A stretch of DNA of 64,000 nt from Deltaproteobacteria bacterium (GTDB lineage Bacteria; Myxococcota_A; UBA796; SXON01), in NCBI GenBank assembly GCA_947445035.1, contig CANFCK010000022.1:16231-80230 (forward strand), in the 5' to 3' direction. Shown in pieces: positions 47,366-56,274 of this stretch. The notes beneath the pieces were generated by a model. That model was not told where the DNA came from, searched no databases, and was given only the letters and a program-made list of their open reading frames with translations. Numbering within the stretch: the first letter of the stretch is position 1; every line of letters starts with the position of its first letter. Made by a program: the position numbers and the translations under genes.

Positions 47366-50300
47366 GCGCGCTTCCTGGTCGGCCATCGCACCCCGCTCCG
47401 CCGACGCCGCATCCCCACCGCCACCGCGCCAACCAAGAGCCCCCAACCGACGGCGGAGCCGCCGCTGGCGCATTGGCACTCGTCGTCCTTGCCGCCGCCG
47501 TCGCCGCTGTCCTCGCCGCTGTCGGTGTCCGCTCCGGCGTCGACGCCGTCGCAGTCCTGGTCGATGCCGTCGCCGAGGAGGTCGAGGCCTCCGGGGCTGA
47601 TGGCGCCGTCGGCGTCGTTGCAGTCGTCCTCGGTGGCGGCGGCGTAGCCTTCGGGGGCCGTGCACTCCACGATCGAGACGGCGGGGTCGGTGTACCCGTC
47701 CTGGTCGGCGTCAGCGTACCAGGTGGGGGCGTCAGTGGCGCCGATGTCGTTGGTGCCGTCGCAGTCGTCGTCGAGGCCGTTGCAGACTTCGATGGCGCCG
47801 GGGTTGACGCCGGGGTTGCTGTCGTTGCATTCCTCACAGGCCGGGAAGGTGTCGGCATCCGCGTCGGCGTAGCCCACCGACCCATCGCAATTGTAGTCGT
47901 TGGGGTCGGTGCAGTCGTCCTCGGTGGCGCCTGGGTAGTAGAGCGCGCTGGCATCGTCACAATCGCCGGCGGGGTCGAGGTCTGAGGCCTCACCGGCGTC
48001 GTCGCAGTACACGTCCGCGCTCACGATTGTTGCGGGGGCGTCGGTGGTGTAGCCATCGTCGTCGGCGTCGACGACGCAGATCTCGGTGCCGTTGCAGTCG
48101 CCGTCCATCTCGTCGCCGGCGACTTCCGAGGCGTCGGGGTTGGCCCCCGCCTCGGCGTCGTTGCAGTCTTCGCAGGCGATGTACCCGTCGCCATCGACGT
48201 CTTCGCTGCCGACGGAGCCGTCGCAGTTGTTGTCGACGGTGCCGGCGCAGTCGGTCTCGGCGGCGCCTGGGTAGACGGCCGCAGAAGCGTCGTCGCACTC
48301 GGCGCAGGCGGTGAAGCCGTCGCCGTCAGCGTCGTCGGTGCCGACAGAGCCATCGCAGTTGTAGTCGATCGGGTCCGCGCAGTCGGACTCGTCGGCGCCG
48401 GGGTGTACGTCGGAGCGGGCTTCGTCGCAGTCGCCTGCGCCCGCGATGAGGGTCGTGGCGGGGTCGTCACAGGCGTCGACGGTCGAGCTGCCCGTGTACC
48501 CGTCGCCGTCCTCGTCGATGGAGAACGCCGCCGTTCCGGAGGCGCCGCTGTCGAGATCGTCGGCGAGGCCGTCGCAATCCTCGTCGGTGTTCGCCGCGTC
48601 GCAGAACTCGGTCGCAGCGGGGTTGATGGCGGCGACAGCGTCGTCGCAGTCGGTCGCGGAGGCGGCGCCCGTGCCAGACACGCAGTCGAGCGTGGAGCCG
48701 TCGATGACGACGCTGGTGCCGTAGCCGTCGGCGTCGGCATCGGTGTAGCAGTCGTCCACGCTGTCGCAGTCCTGGTCGATGCTATCGGCCACGACCTCGG
48801 CGGCGCCGCTGTTGATCGAGGCGTCGGCGTCGTCGCAGTCGGTGGCGGTCGAAGCGCCGGTGCCGGATACGCAGTCCAAGGACGAGCCGTCGACGAGCGC
48901 CGAGACCCCGTAGTTGTCGCCGTCGGCGTCGGTGTAGCAGGTGTCGATGCTGTCGCAGTTCTGGTCGATGCCGTCGGCGACCGTCTCGGCCGCGCTCGGG
49001 TACACGCTGGAGGACCCGTCGTCACAGTCGTCGTTGGTGCCCGCACCGGCGCCCGTCACGCAGGACAACGAAGAGCCGTCGCCGATGACGAGGGTCCCGA
49101 AGTTGTCGCCGTCGGCGTCGGTGTAGCAGGAGTCGACGCTGTCGCAGTCCTGGTCGATGCTGTCTGCCACCACTTCAATGCCGGCCGGATTGATCGAGGC
49201 GCTGCTGTCATCGCAGTCGGTCGCGACCGCCGAGCCGCTGCCGCTGCTGCAGGACAGGCTGGAGCCGTCCACGAGCGTGGCGATGCCGTAGTTGTCCCCG
49301 TCGCCGTCGGTGTAGCAGGTGTCCACGCTGTCGCAGTCCTGGTCCACCCCGTCCGCGGTGACCTCGGTAGCGCCGGGGTAGACGGTGCCGACGGCGTCGT
49401 CACAATCGGTTCCGGTCGCGACGTAGCCGCTGGAGGCGCTTCCGCGCGAGACCGCGGTCAACAACGGGTTCCCGTACCCGTCGCTGTCGGCATCGGCGTA
49501 CACGGTGTCGCCGAGGGTGAAGACCTGGGCGGCCATCGGCTCGCCCGATCGGCCGCCGTAAAACCAGCTGCCCCAGCCTTGGCTGCGGGCTTCCGCGGGC
49601 AGCGCAACCACGCGGGCACGCCAGTGGTAGCCAATGCCGGCGTCCAGGCCGGTGATCGCTTCGTCGATGGTGACGCCGCTGAGCCCGGAGCTGACGCCGG
49701 TTGTGGAGGTCACGAAATCGGTGCCATCGAACGCCGTCCCCAGCTCCTTGACCTCGATCTGGAGCTTGACGCGGGCACGACCCCACGGGCCGCGCGCGGT
49801 GGTCATCGCCACGTCAAAGGCCGAAGCGGACGACGAGGAGAGGCCGGCCGAGATCGGCGTGCTGGCGCCTGACTGACGGGCCTGGCCGACGCGGGCGAGG
49901 GGCGTGGTGTCGTCGGCGCCGTTGCCGAGGTAGACGCCGGCCTGGCCTTCGTTGGTCGAGCCGTTGTCGTAAAGAAAGGCGCCCACGATGACATCGCCGA
50001 AGCCGTCGCCGTTGACGTCACCCGCCGCGGCGACCGAGGTACCGAAGTAGGCCGAGGTCTGATCGGCCTCGGCGGTCCACGACGCGGCGGTGGCGAGGCC
50101 AGAGGCCGAGCCCACGTAGACCGAGGCTTGACCCTCGTTGGAGGAGCCGTTGTCGTAGTACGCGGCACCGACAATCACGTCGGCGTAGCCGTTGCCGTCG
50201 ACATCGCCGGCCGAGCCCACCGACGCGCCGAAGAAGGCGGAAGCCTGGCCCGATTCAGCCGACCACGCCGCGGTCGTCGCCAGGCCAGAGACCGAGCCGA

Positions 50301-53208
50301 GGTAGACGAAGGCCGCACCCTCGTCGGTGGACCCGTTGTCGTAGCCTTCGGCGCCGATGATGACGTCGCTGTACCCGTCCCCGTCCACGTCCCCGGCCGA
50401 GGCGACGGAGACCCCGAAGGCGGCCGAGGCCTGGTCGGACTCCGCGGTCCAGGCCGCGCTGGTCGCGAGGCCCCCGGCCGAGCCGAGGTAGACCGAGGCC
50501 CGGCCCTCGTCGGCGGAGCCGTTGTCGTAGCCCTCGGCCCCGATGATCACGTCGGCATAGCCGTCGCCATCGACGTCGCCGGCGGTGGCGACCGAGCCGC
50601 CCAAGTTGGCCCCGGTCTGGTCCGACTCGTCGGTCCAAGCGGCGGCGGTGGCCAGGCCCGATGCCGAGCCGTAGTAGACGTAGGCCAGGCCTTCGTCGGT
50701 AGACCCGTTGTCGTAATCGGGAGCGCCCACGATCACGTCGCCGTAGCCGTCCCCATTGACATCGCCTGCCCACGCCACCGCGGCGCCGTAGTGAGCGGAG
50801 ACCTGATCGGCCTGCCCGGTCCATGCGGCGCTGGTGGCAAGCCCGGAGGACGAGCCGAGGTAGACAAACGCCGCGCCCTCGTTGGACGAGCCGTCATCGT
50901 AGTTGTAGGCGCCCACGATCACGTCGCCATAGCCGTCGCCGTTGACGTCACCCGCGGACGCCACCGAAGCGCCGTACGCCGCGGAGGCCTGGTTGGCTTC
51001 GCCCGTCCACGCGGCGGTCGTCGCGACACCGGTGGAGGTGCCCAGGTACACAAAAGCGACACCTTCGTCGGTAGAGCCGTTGTCGTAGCCGTAGGCGCCG
51101 ACAATCACGTCGCCGTAGCCGTCGCCGTTGACGTCACCCGCGGACGCCACCGAAGCGCCGGCGTAGGCCGAGGTCTGGCCGGCCTCGCCGGTCCACGCCG
51201 AGGCGGTGCCCAGACCGGCGCCCGAGCCCTTGTATAGCGAGACGGAGCCTTCGTCCGTGGAGCCGTTGTCGTAGGCGTAGGAGCCCACCAGCACGTCGCC
51301 GAACCCGTCGCCATCGACATCGCCCGCGGACGCCACAGAGAAGCCGGCGTAGGCCGCTGCCTGGCCCGATTCGGCGCTCCATGCGGCGGTGGTGGCGAGG
51401 CCACCCGAGGAGCCGTAAAACGCGAAGGCCGCGCCTTCATCGGTGCTGCCGTTGTCGTAGGCGTAGGCGCCCACGACCACGTCGCCATAGCCGTCACCGT
51501 TGATGTCGCCCGCGCCGGCGACCGACCAGCCGAAGTAGGCCGCTGCCTGATCGGATTCGGCCGTCCACGCCGCAGAGCTGGCCAGTCCGGAGGAGGAGCC
51601 GAGGTACACGGAAGCTCGCCCCTCGTCGGTAGAGCCGTTGTCGTAGGCGTAAGCGCCGACGACCAGATCTCCGTAGCCGTCGCCATTGACGTCGCCGGCG
51701 GAGGCGGTCGAGTAGCCGAAGTAGGCGCTGGCCAGGTTGGACTCGCCCGTCCAGCTTGCGGTGGTGCCGAGGCCCGAGGCCGAGCCGTGGAAGACCGAGA
51801 CCCGCCCCTCGTCGGTGGAGCCGTTGTCGTAGAGGTGCGAACCGACCGCCACGTCGCCGTAACCGTCGCCGTTGACATCACCGGCCGAGGCGACCGACCA
51901 GCCAAACCAGGCGGAGGTCTGGTTCGACTCGCCGGTCCACGCGGCGCTGGTGGCCAAGCCCGAGGCCGAGCCCATGTACAGCGAGGCGCGCCCTTCGGCG
52001 GTCGAGCCGTTGGCGTACAGGTGGGCGCCCACGATCACCTCGGAGTATCCGTCCCCGTTGACGTCGCCTGCCGATGCCACAGAGACGCCCATGCGGGCGG
52101 CGGCCTGGTCGGATTCGGCGGTCCATGCCGCGCTGGTGGCCAGGCCCGAGGCCGAGCCGAGGTAAACCGAGGCCCTGCCCTCGTTCGCGGAGCCGTTGTC
52201 ATAGAGGTCGGCGCCAACGACGAGATCGCCGTAGCCGTCCCCGTTGACGTCGCCTGCGGAGGCGACCGACCAGCCGAAGTGCGCGAAGGCCTGGTTGGCC
52301 TCCCCCGTCCAGGCGGCGGTGGTGGCAAGGCCGGACCCCGCGCCGAGGTACACGTAGGCCCGCCCCTCATCGGTGGCGCCGTTGTCATAGAGATACGCGC
52401 CGATCACCACGTCGCCGAAGCCGTCGCCGTTGACGTCGCCCGCCGAGGCCACCGAGAAGCCGTAGTAGGCGGTGGCCTGATCGGAATCTTCGGCCCATCC
52501 GGCGGTGGTCAGGAGCGGATCGACGGTGATGGTGCCGATGGCGCCGGTGTCGTCGACGAGGATGCGGAGCCCGGACTCGGTCTGTTCCATGGTGGCGGGG
52601 AGCACCCGGCCGCGCTCATCCCATGCGGCCAGCTTCGAGAAGCGCAGCGGCGCGCCGCCCTCGCGCACCAGGAGCGCCTCTGCGCCGTCGATTTCGGCGC
52701 GGGCGCCCGTCAGCGCCAAGTCGAAAACCAGCGGGCCGGCCCCGTCCGGCGCCGCGGTGACGGTGAAGCCCTGCTCCAGGCCCTCGGCCCGGTTTTCCCA
52801 CCATTCCACGAGTCCCGGGCGCGCGTACTCGACGCGACGGAGGCACTCGCCAAACGGATCGATCTGTCCACCGGCGAGGCACGCACCTGCTTCCGGAGCC
52901 ACGCCGGCCGCGGCTACCAAATCTCCGTCGCGACCCCATGCGTCGAGAGAAAGTGAGACTTCGCCCACGCCCGCACGGGTGGTGACCGTCAATCCGTCGG
53001 CATCGAAGGTGCCGCGCAGGTCTTGGGCGCGGTTGGTGATCCGGAGCCCCTCGCCTTCCGCCTGGGCTGCGTATTCACCCGCGGCGATGCCCTGCTGCGC
53101 GGTAGCCGCCCACTGATCGGACGGGGCGCCCGACGGTGGGCCCGCCGCTTCGTCGGTACCGGGAACCGCGCACGAGGCGAGCAGCAGCAGAGCAGTGAGC
53201 AGACGCAT
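47362..53208 (-). CDS. Giant FG-GAP plus MopE-repeat surface lipoprotein with MYXO-CTERM-like tail (~1949 aa)
   Basis: MRLLTALLLLASC lipobox; 14 tandem ~62-aa units (SVASAGDVNGDGYGDVIVGAYxYDNGSTDEG); MopE-type CYTDADGDNYG...TDCDDxxxxINP...SIDQDCDSVD units; tail DECQCASGGSAVGWGLLVGAVAVGMRRRRS. Confidence 0.9.
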   Translation of the reverse strand: MRLLTALLLLASCAVPGTDEAAGPPSGAPSDQWAATAQQGIAAGEYAAQAEGEGLRITNRAQDLRGTFDADGLTVTTRAGVGEVSLSLDAWGRDGDLVAAAGVAPEAGACLAGGQIDPFGECLRRVEYARPGLVEWWENRAEGLEQGFTVTAAPDGAGPLVFDLALTGARAEIDGAEALLVREGGAPLRFSKLAAWDERGRVLPATMEQTESGLRILVDDTGAIGTITVDPLLTTAGWAEDSDQATAYYGFSVASAGDVNGDGFGDVVIGAYLYDNGATDEGRAYVYLGAGSGLATTAAWTGEANQAFAHFGWSVASAGDVNGDGYGDLVVGADLYDNGSANEGRASVYLGSASGLATSAAWTAESDQAAARMGVSVASAGDVNGDGYSEVIVGAHLYANGSTAEGRASLYMGSASGLATSAAWTGESNQTSAWFGWSVASAGDVNGDGYGDVAVGSHLYDNGSTDEGRVSVFHGSASGLGTTASWTGESNLASAYFGYSTASAGDVNGDGYGDLVVGAYAYDNGSTDEGRASVYLGSSSGLASSAAWTAESDQAAAYFGWSVAGAGDINGDGYGDVVVGAYAYDNGSTDEGAAFAFYGSSGGLATTAAWSAESGQAAAYAGFSVASAGDVDGDGFGDVLVGSYAYDNGSTDEGSVSLYKGSGAGLGTASAWTGEAGQTSAYAGASVASAGDVNGDGYGDVIVGAYGYDNGSTDEGVAFVYLGTSTGVATTAAWTGEANQASAAYGASVASAGDVNGDGYGDVIVGAYNYDDGSSNEGAAFVYLGSSSGLATSAAWTGQADQVSAHYGAAVAWAGDVNGDGYGDVIVGAPDYDNGSTDEGLAYVYYGSASGLATAAAWTDESDQTGANLGGSVATAGDVDGDGYADVIIGAEGYDNGSADEGRASVYLGSAGGLATSAAWTAESDQASAAFGVSVASAGDVDGDGYSDVIIGAEGYDNGSTDEGAAFVYLGSVSGLATTAAWSAESGQASAFFGASVGSAGDVDGNGYADVIVGAAYYDNGSSNEGQASVYVGSASGLATAASWTAEADQTSAYFGTSVAAAGDVNGDGFGDVIVGAFLYDNGSTNEGQAGVYLGNGADDTTPLARVGQARQSGASTPISAGLSSSSASAFDVAMTTARGPWGRARVKLQIEVKELGTAFDGTDFVTSTTGVSSGLSGVTIDEAITGLDAGIGYHWRARVVALPAEARSQGWGSWFYGGRSGEPMAAQVFTLGDTVYADADSDGYGNPLLTAVSRGSASSGYVATGTDCDDAVGTVYPGATEVTADGVDQDCDSVDTCYTDGDGDNYGIATLVDGSSLSCSSGSGSAVATDCDDSSASINPAGIEVVADSIDQDCDSVDSCYTDADGDNFGTLVIGDGSSLSCVTGAGAGTNDDCDDGSSSVYPSAAETVADGIDQNCDSIDTCYTDADGDNYGVSALVDGSSLDCVSGTGASTATDCDDADASINSGAAEVVADSIDQDCDSVDDCYTDADADGYGTSVVIDGSTLDCVSGTGAASATDCDDAVAAINPAATEFCDAANTDEDCDGLADDLDSGASGTAAFSIDEDGDGYTGSSTVDACDDPATTLIAGAGDCDEARSDVHPGADESDCADPIDYNCDGSVGTDDADGDGFTACAECDDASAAVYPGAAETDCAGTVDNNCDGSVGSEDVDGDGYIACEDCNDAEAGANPDASEVAGDEMDGDCNGTEICVVDADDDGYTTDAPATIVSADVYCDDAGEASDLDPAGDCDDASALYYPGATEDDCTDPNDYNCDGSVGYADADADTFPACEECNDSNPGVNPGAIEVCNGLDDDCDGTNDIGATDAPTWYADADQDGYTDPAVSIVECTAPEGYAAATEDDCNDADGAISPGGLDLLGDGIDQDCDGVDAGADTDSGEDSGDGGGKDDECQCASGGSAVGWGLLVGAVAVGMRRRRSGVRWPTRKRA
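48561..49317 (-). repeat. Tandem 189-bp coding repeats (MopE-type units), last unit diverged
   Basis: CYTD units begin at 49317, 49128, 48939 and 48750, i.e. exactly 189 bp apart. Confidence 0.9.
49909..52509 (-). repeat. 14 tandem ~186-bp coding repeats (FG-GAP units)
   Basis: Units of 62 aa counted from the translation; conserved blocks such as gagccgttgtcgta recur every 186 bp. Confidence 0.92.
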
Positions 53209-53251
53209 ACGACACTCCGAGTTTGAGCGCCGGCAAGGTAACCCGGAACCC

Positions 53252-53440
53252 CTACTCTCCGCTTGAACTGCCGGAGTCCTTGGGGCGATTGAGCTTGGCC
53301 CATTTGATCTTGGCGTCCGGATCGGGCACTCCGGGCCGCTCCATCGGCGCAATCTCGTCCGGGGCCAACGTGGAATGTTCCCCGCTCAGGCGATTGACGA
53401 CCCCCTGCACAGACTTCTTCAGACGATCTCGGAGTCCCAT
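53252..53440 (-). CDS. Small hypothetical protein (62 aa)
   Basis: MGLRDRLKKSVQGVVNRLSGEHSTLAPDEIAPMERPGVPDPDAKIKWAKLNRPKDSGSSSGE; divergent from the cNMP-binding gene. Confidence 0.55.
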   Translation of the reverse strand: MGLRDRLKKSVQGVVNRLSGEHSTLAPDEIAPMERPGVPDPDAKIKWAKLNRPKDSGSSSGE

Positions 53441-53480
53441 TCTGCCCTGGTAGCCTGCGACCTTATGGTATGACAGTGCC

Positions 53481-54017
53481 ATGGCCACAATCACCCTCGA
53501 GCAGATCATCACCTTCTTGTTGGAGGCGCCGATGTTCGGCGACCTCGATCCCACCCAGCTTTCGCAGGTGGTGCACATCATGCAGGTGCGGCGCGTGCGG
53601 AAGGGCCAGCCCATCTTCAAAGAAGGCGATCCGGGCGATGCCTGGTTCGTGATTTTCGAGGGTGGCGCCGACGTCACCAAGGCCACCGACTTCGGCCCCG
53701 ACAAGGTCATCGCCCAGATCGGCCCACGGGCCTGCTTCGGCGAGATGGCCATGCTGGATCACTCCTCGCGCTCCGCCTCGGTGATCGCCTCCAGCGAAAC
53801 CACCGTTTTCCGCTTCCCGCGCACCGAGTTCGAGGCCTTGCTCGAAGCTGACAACCTCGCGGCTTACAAGCTGGTGTATCAGATGGCCAAGGTCCTCACA
53901 GTGCGGGCGCGCCAGACCACGCAGCGGTTGTCCGACGCGCTCGCCGATCGGGACCGCCCGCAGCAGTTGCGCGAAACGAGCCGGTCGCTGGTCGAGGGTC
54001 AGTCCGTCTCCGAGTGA
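53481..54017 (+). CDS. Cyclic nucleotide-binding domain protein (no HTH)
   Basis: FKEGDPGDAWFVIFEGGADV; RACFGEMAMLDHSSRSASVIASSETTVFRFPRTEFEALL. Confidence 0.9.
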   Translation: MATITLEQIITFLLEAPMFGDLDPTQLSQVVHIMQVRRVRKGQPIFKEGDPGDAWFVIFEGGADVTKATDFGPDKVIAQIGPRACFGEMAMLDHSSRSASVIASSETTVFRFPRTEFEALLEADNLAAYKLVYQMAKVLTVRARQTTQRLSDALADRDRPQQLRETSRSLVEGQSVSE

Positions 54018-54727
54018 TACGCTCCGCGGTGATGGCACTGCCGCGATTCGCACGAAATGTCGCCCTGGTCGTCGCCCGCATCGTCGGGCAGAACGATCTC
54101 TTCGAGAAACCGGGCGAACGTGCGCGCACGCCGTCGTTGGCCTCGCCGCGCACCGACCCCGTGCCGGTTGCCGTGACGGCTGCCCCCGCGGTAAGCCCCG
54201 CCAAGGCGAAGAAGGCGGCCTCAAAGAAGGGTCCGGCCGAAAAGTCCGCCATCCCTCTCCAGGATCCGGCGCGTCCCACCTCCGGTTGCCGTCCGGTCGA
54301 CCTTGCTGGGCTTCGGCACGCGCTCACGCCCAATGGGAAGCCCCTGGTCATCAACCACTGGGCCAGCTGGTGCGACCCCTGCGTGGACGAGCTGCCGCGG
54401 CTGGTGCGCGCCGCGGCCGGCGTCGCCGACATCGGCGAGTTCATGGGGCTGAGCTGGGACCTGTTCGACCACCCCGGCGACCCCGATGCGGTGGCGAAGA
54501 AGGTGGCTTCGTTCGCGGACAGTGTCGGCGTCGGCTACGCGAGCGTCCTCTTCGTCGGGGAGCCAGCCGAGCTCTTCGCAGCGCTCGGCCTGGACAGTGA
54601 GCTGATTCCCCAAACCGTCGTCTACGCGCCGGACGGCACCATCGCGTGGAAGAAGAATGGCGTGCTCGAACACGATGACGTCTTCCCGCTCATCCGGGCG
54701 GTCAAGGCGGCCGCGGGGGTCGCTTGA
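54014..54727 (+). CDS. Thioredoxin/TlpA-like domain protein
   Basis: KPLVINHWASWCDPCVDELPRLV (WCDPC motif); IPQTVVYAPDGTIAWKKNGVL; ATGA overlaps on both sides. Confidence 0.85.
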   Translation: MIRSAVMALPRFARNVALVVARIVGQNDLFEKPGERARTPSLASPRTDPVPVAVTAAPAVSPAKAKKAASKKGPAEKSAIPLQDPARPTSGCRPVDLAGLRHALTPNGKPLVINHWASWCDPCVDELPRLVRAAAGVADIGEFMGLSWDLFDHPGDPDAVAKKVASFADSVGVGYASVLFVGEPAELFAALGLDSELIPQTVVYAPDGTIAWKKNGVLEHDDVFPLIRAVKAAAGVA

Positions 54728-56274
54728 TGATGCGCCGGGTAGCGGCGTCCGGCTTTCTGCTCCTCGGACTTGGGCTTGTGGCCCTTGGCTGCCCCAAGAA
54801 GGTGCCCGAACCGCTGTCGCCGCCGGGCCGCATCACCATCATGCACACCAACGACCTGCACGGGCACTACCTCCCCGAGCGCGCCGACTGGTTGACCGGC
54901 GAGCCCGAGATCGGGGGTTTTGTCCGGATGGAGCAAGAGGTGCGGGCGATTCGAACTGAACGAGGTCGCGACAACACCCTGCTTCTGGACGGGGGCGACA
55001 TCCTCACCGGGACGCCGCTGACGGCCATCAAAGAAGAGGGCGCGTGGGGCACGCCCATGCTGCGCTTCATGGAGGCGGTGGGCTACGACGCCTGGGCCGT
55101 CGGCAACCATGAATTCGACCGCGGGCTCGACAACATCGGCCTGTTGTCGTCCAAGGCTCCGTTTGCGGTGCTCAGCGCCAACGTGCGCGCCAAGGGCGGC
55201 AAGTCCCCCCTGCTGCCGAACCAAGGGTACAGTCGCGTCTTTACCGTCAACGGCCTGCGCGTGGGGGTCATCGGAGCCACGACCGACAGTCTGCGCTCGT
55301 TGGTCTCGCCCGCCGATTGGGCGCGGATGGACACGATCCCCGCCAACGACGCCCTCCGCGCCGAGGTGTCGGCGCTCGACCCGCAAACGGACGTCATCAT
55401 CGCGCTGACGCACTTGGGCGTCGATGCGGACAAGAAGCTTGCGGCGGGGGTCCCGGGCATCGACCTCATCGTCGGCGGTCACAGCCACACCCGACTGACC
55501 GCGGCGGTGAAGCAGGGCGACACCTGGATCGTGCAAGCAGGCAGCTACGGCCGCAGTCTCGGGGTCGTCGAACTCGACATCAGTAACGACGCGGTGGTCG
55601 CCTTCCACTACGAGCTGCGTGATCTCGTCCTGGACACCGCAACGGTCGAGGCCGACCCTTCGCTGGTGGGGTTGGCGGAACACTACCGCACCAACATCGA
55701 CACCTTGTACGGCGAAGAGCTCGGCAAGGCCCCGGGGAAACTCGACAAGGAGTACGCGCACGAGAGCGCGCTCGGGCGGTGGATCAGCGATGCGCTCCGC
55801 GTCACCACCCACAGCGACGTCGGGATCTACAATGGCGGCGGCCTGCGCTCCGAGATCGTCGCCGGGGTGGTCACGCGGCGGCACCTCTTCGAGTGTTTCC
55901 CTTTCGAAAATGCGGTGCTGACGTTTACGCTGCGTGGCGACCAGATTGTGAGTCTGGTGCTGAAGAACATCGCGGCCGACCTCGACGGAAAACATGGCTT
56001 CTTGCCGCTCGGCGGCGTCACCTGGTCCTGGCGCGACAAGGCCGGCGCGCCCGAGATCGCCAGCCTCTCGGTCGCTGGCCAGCCGATCGATCTCAGTCGC
56101 ACCTACACGGCTGCGTCTACGTCCTACATCGTCGAGCAGGGCCAAAAGCACCTGGGTTTTGTTCCGGCCGACGCCGTGCCGGCGGGTCTCAACGACTTCG
56201 AAGCGGCGCTGCAATACGCGCGCCAGGCTGGTTTCAGCGATTCGGGTCAGAAGCGGGGGGTCCGGGTGGAGTGA
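54724..56274 (+). CDS. 5'-nucleotidase / bifunctional metallophosphatase lipoprotein
   Basis: Lipobox VALGC; ITIMHTNDLHGHYL; LLLDGGDILTG; AVGNHEFDRG; IVGGHSHT; GIYNGGGLRSEIVAGVVT. Confidence 0.94.
   Translation: MMMRRVAASGFLLLGLGLVALGCPKKVPEPLSPPGRITIMHTNDLHGHYLPERADWLTGEPEIGGFVRMEQEVRAIRTERGRDNTLLLDGGDILTGTPLTAIKEEGAWGTPMLRFMEAVGYDAWAVGNHEFDRGLDNIGLLSSKAPFAVLSANVRAKGGKSPLLPNQGYSRVFTVNGLRVGVIGATTDSLRSLVSPADWARMDTIPANDALRAEVSALDPQTDVIIALTHLGVDADKKLAAGVPGIDLIVGGHSHTRLTAAVKQGDTWIVQAGSYGRSLGVVELDISNDAVVAFHYELRDLVLDTATVEADPSLVGLAEHYRTNIDTLYGEELGKAPGKLDKEYAHESALGRWISDALRVTTHSDVGIYNGGGLRSEIVAGVVTRRHLFECFPFENAVLTFTLRGDQIVSLVLKNIAADLDGKHGFLPLGGVTWSWRDKAGAPEIASLSVAGQPIDLSRTYTAASTSYIVEQGQKHLGFVPADAVPAGLNDFEAALQYARQAGFSDSGQKRGVRVE

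Noticed and set aside
46055-47647. 530-aa plus-strand ORF
   Set aside because: Lies antisense to MopE-like coding repeats; composition reflects complemented DxDxDG codons, no recognisable motif.
48561-52509. CRISPR-like regular spacing
   Set aside because: 186/189-bp units are contiguous coding repeats without spacers; no cas genes.
50128-52956. Long plus-strand ORFs (369 and 389 aa) with apparent internal repeats
   Set aside because: Mirror of the 186-bp FG-GAP repeat array on the opposite strand, not independent genes.
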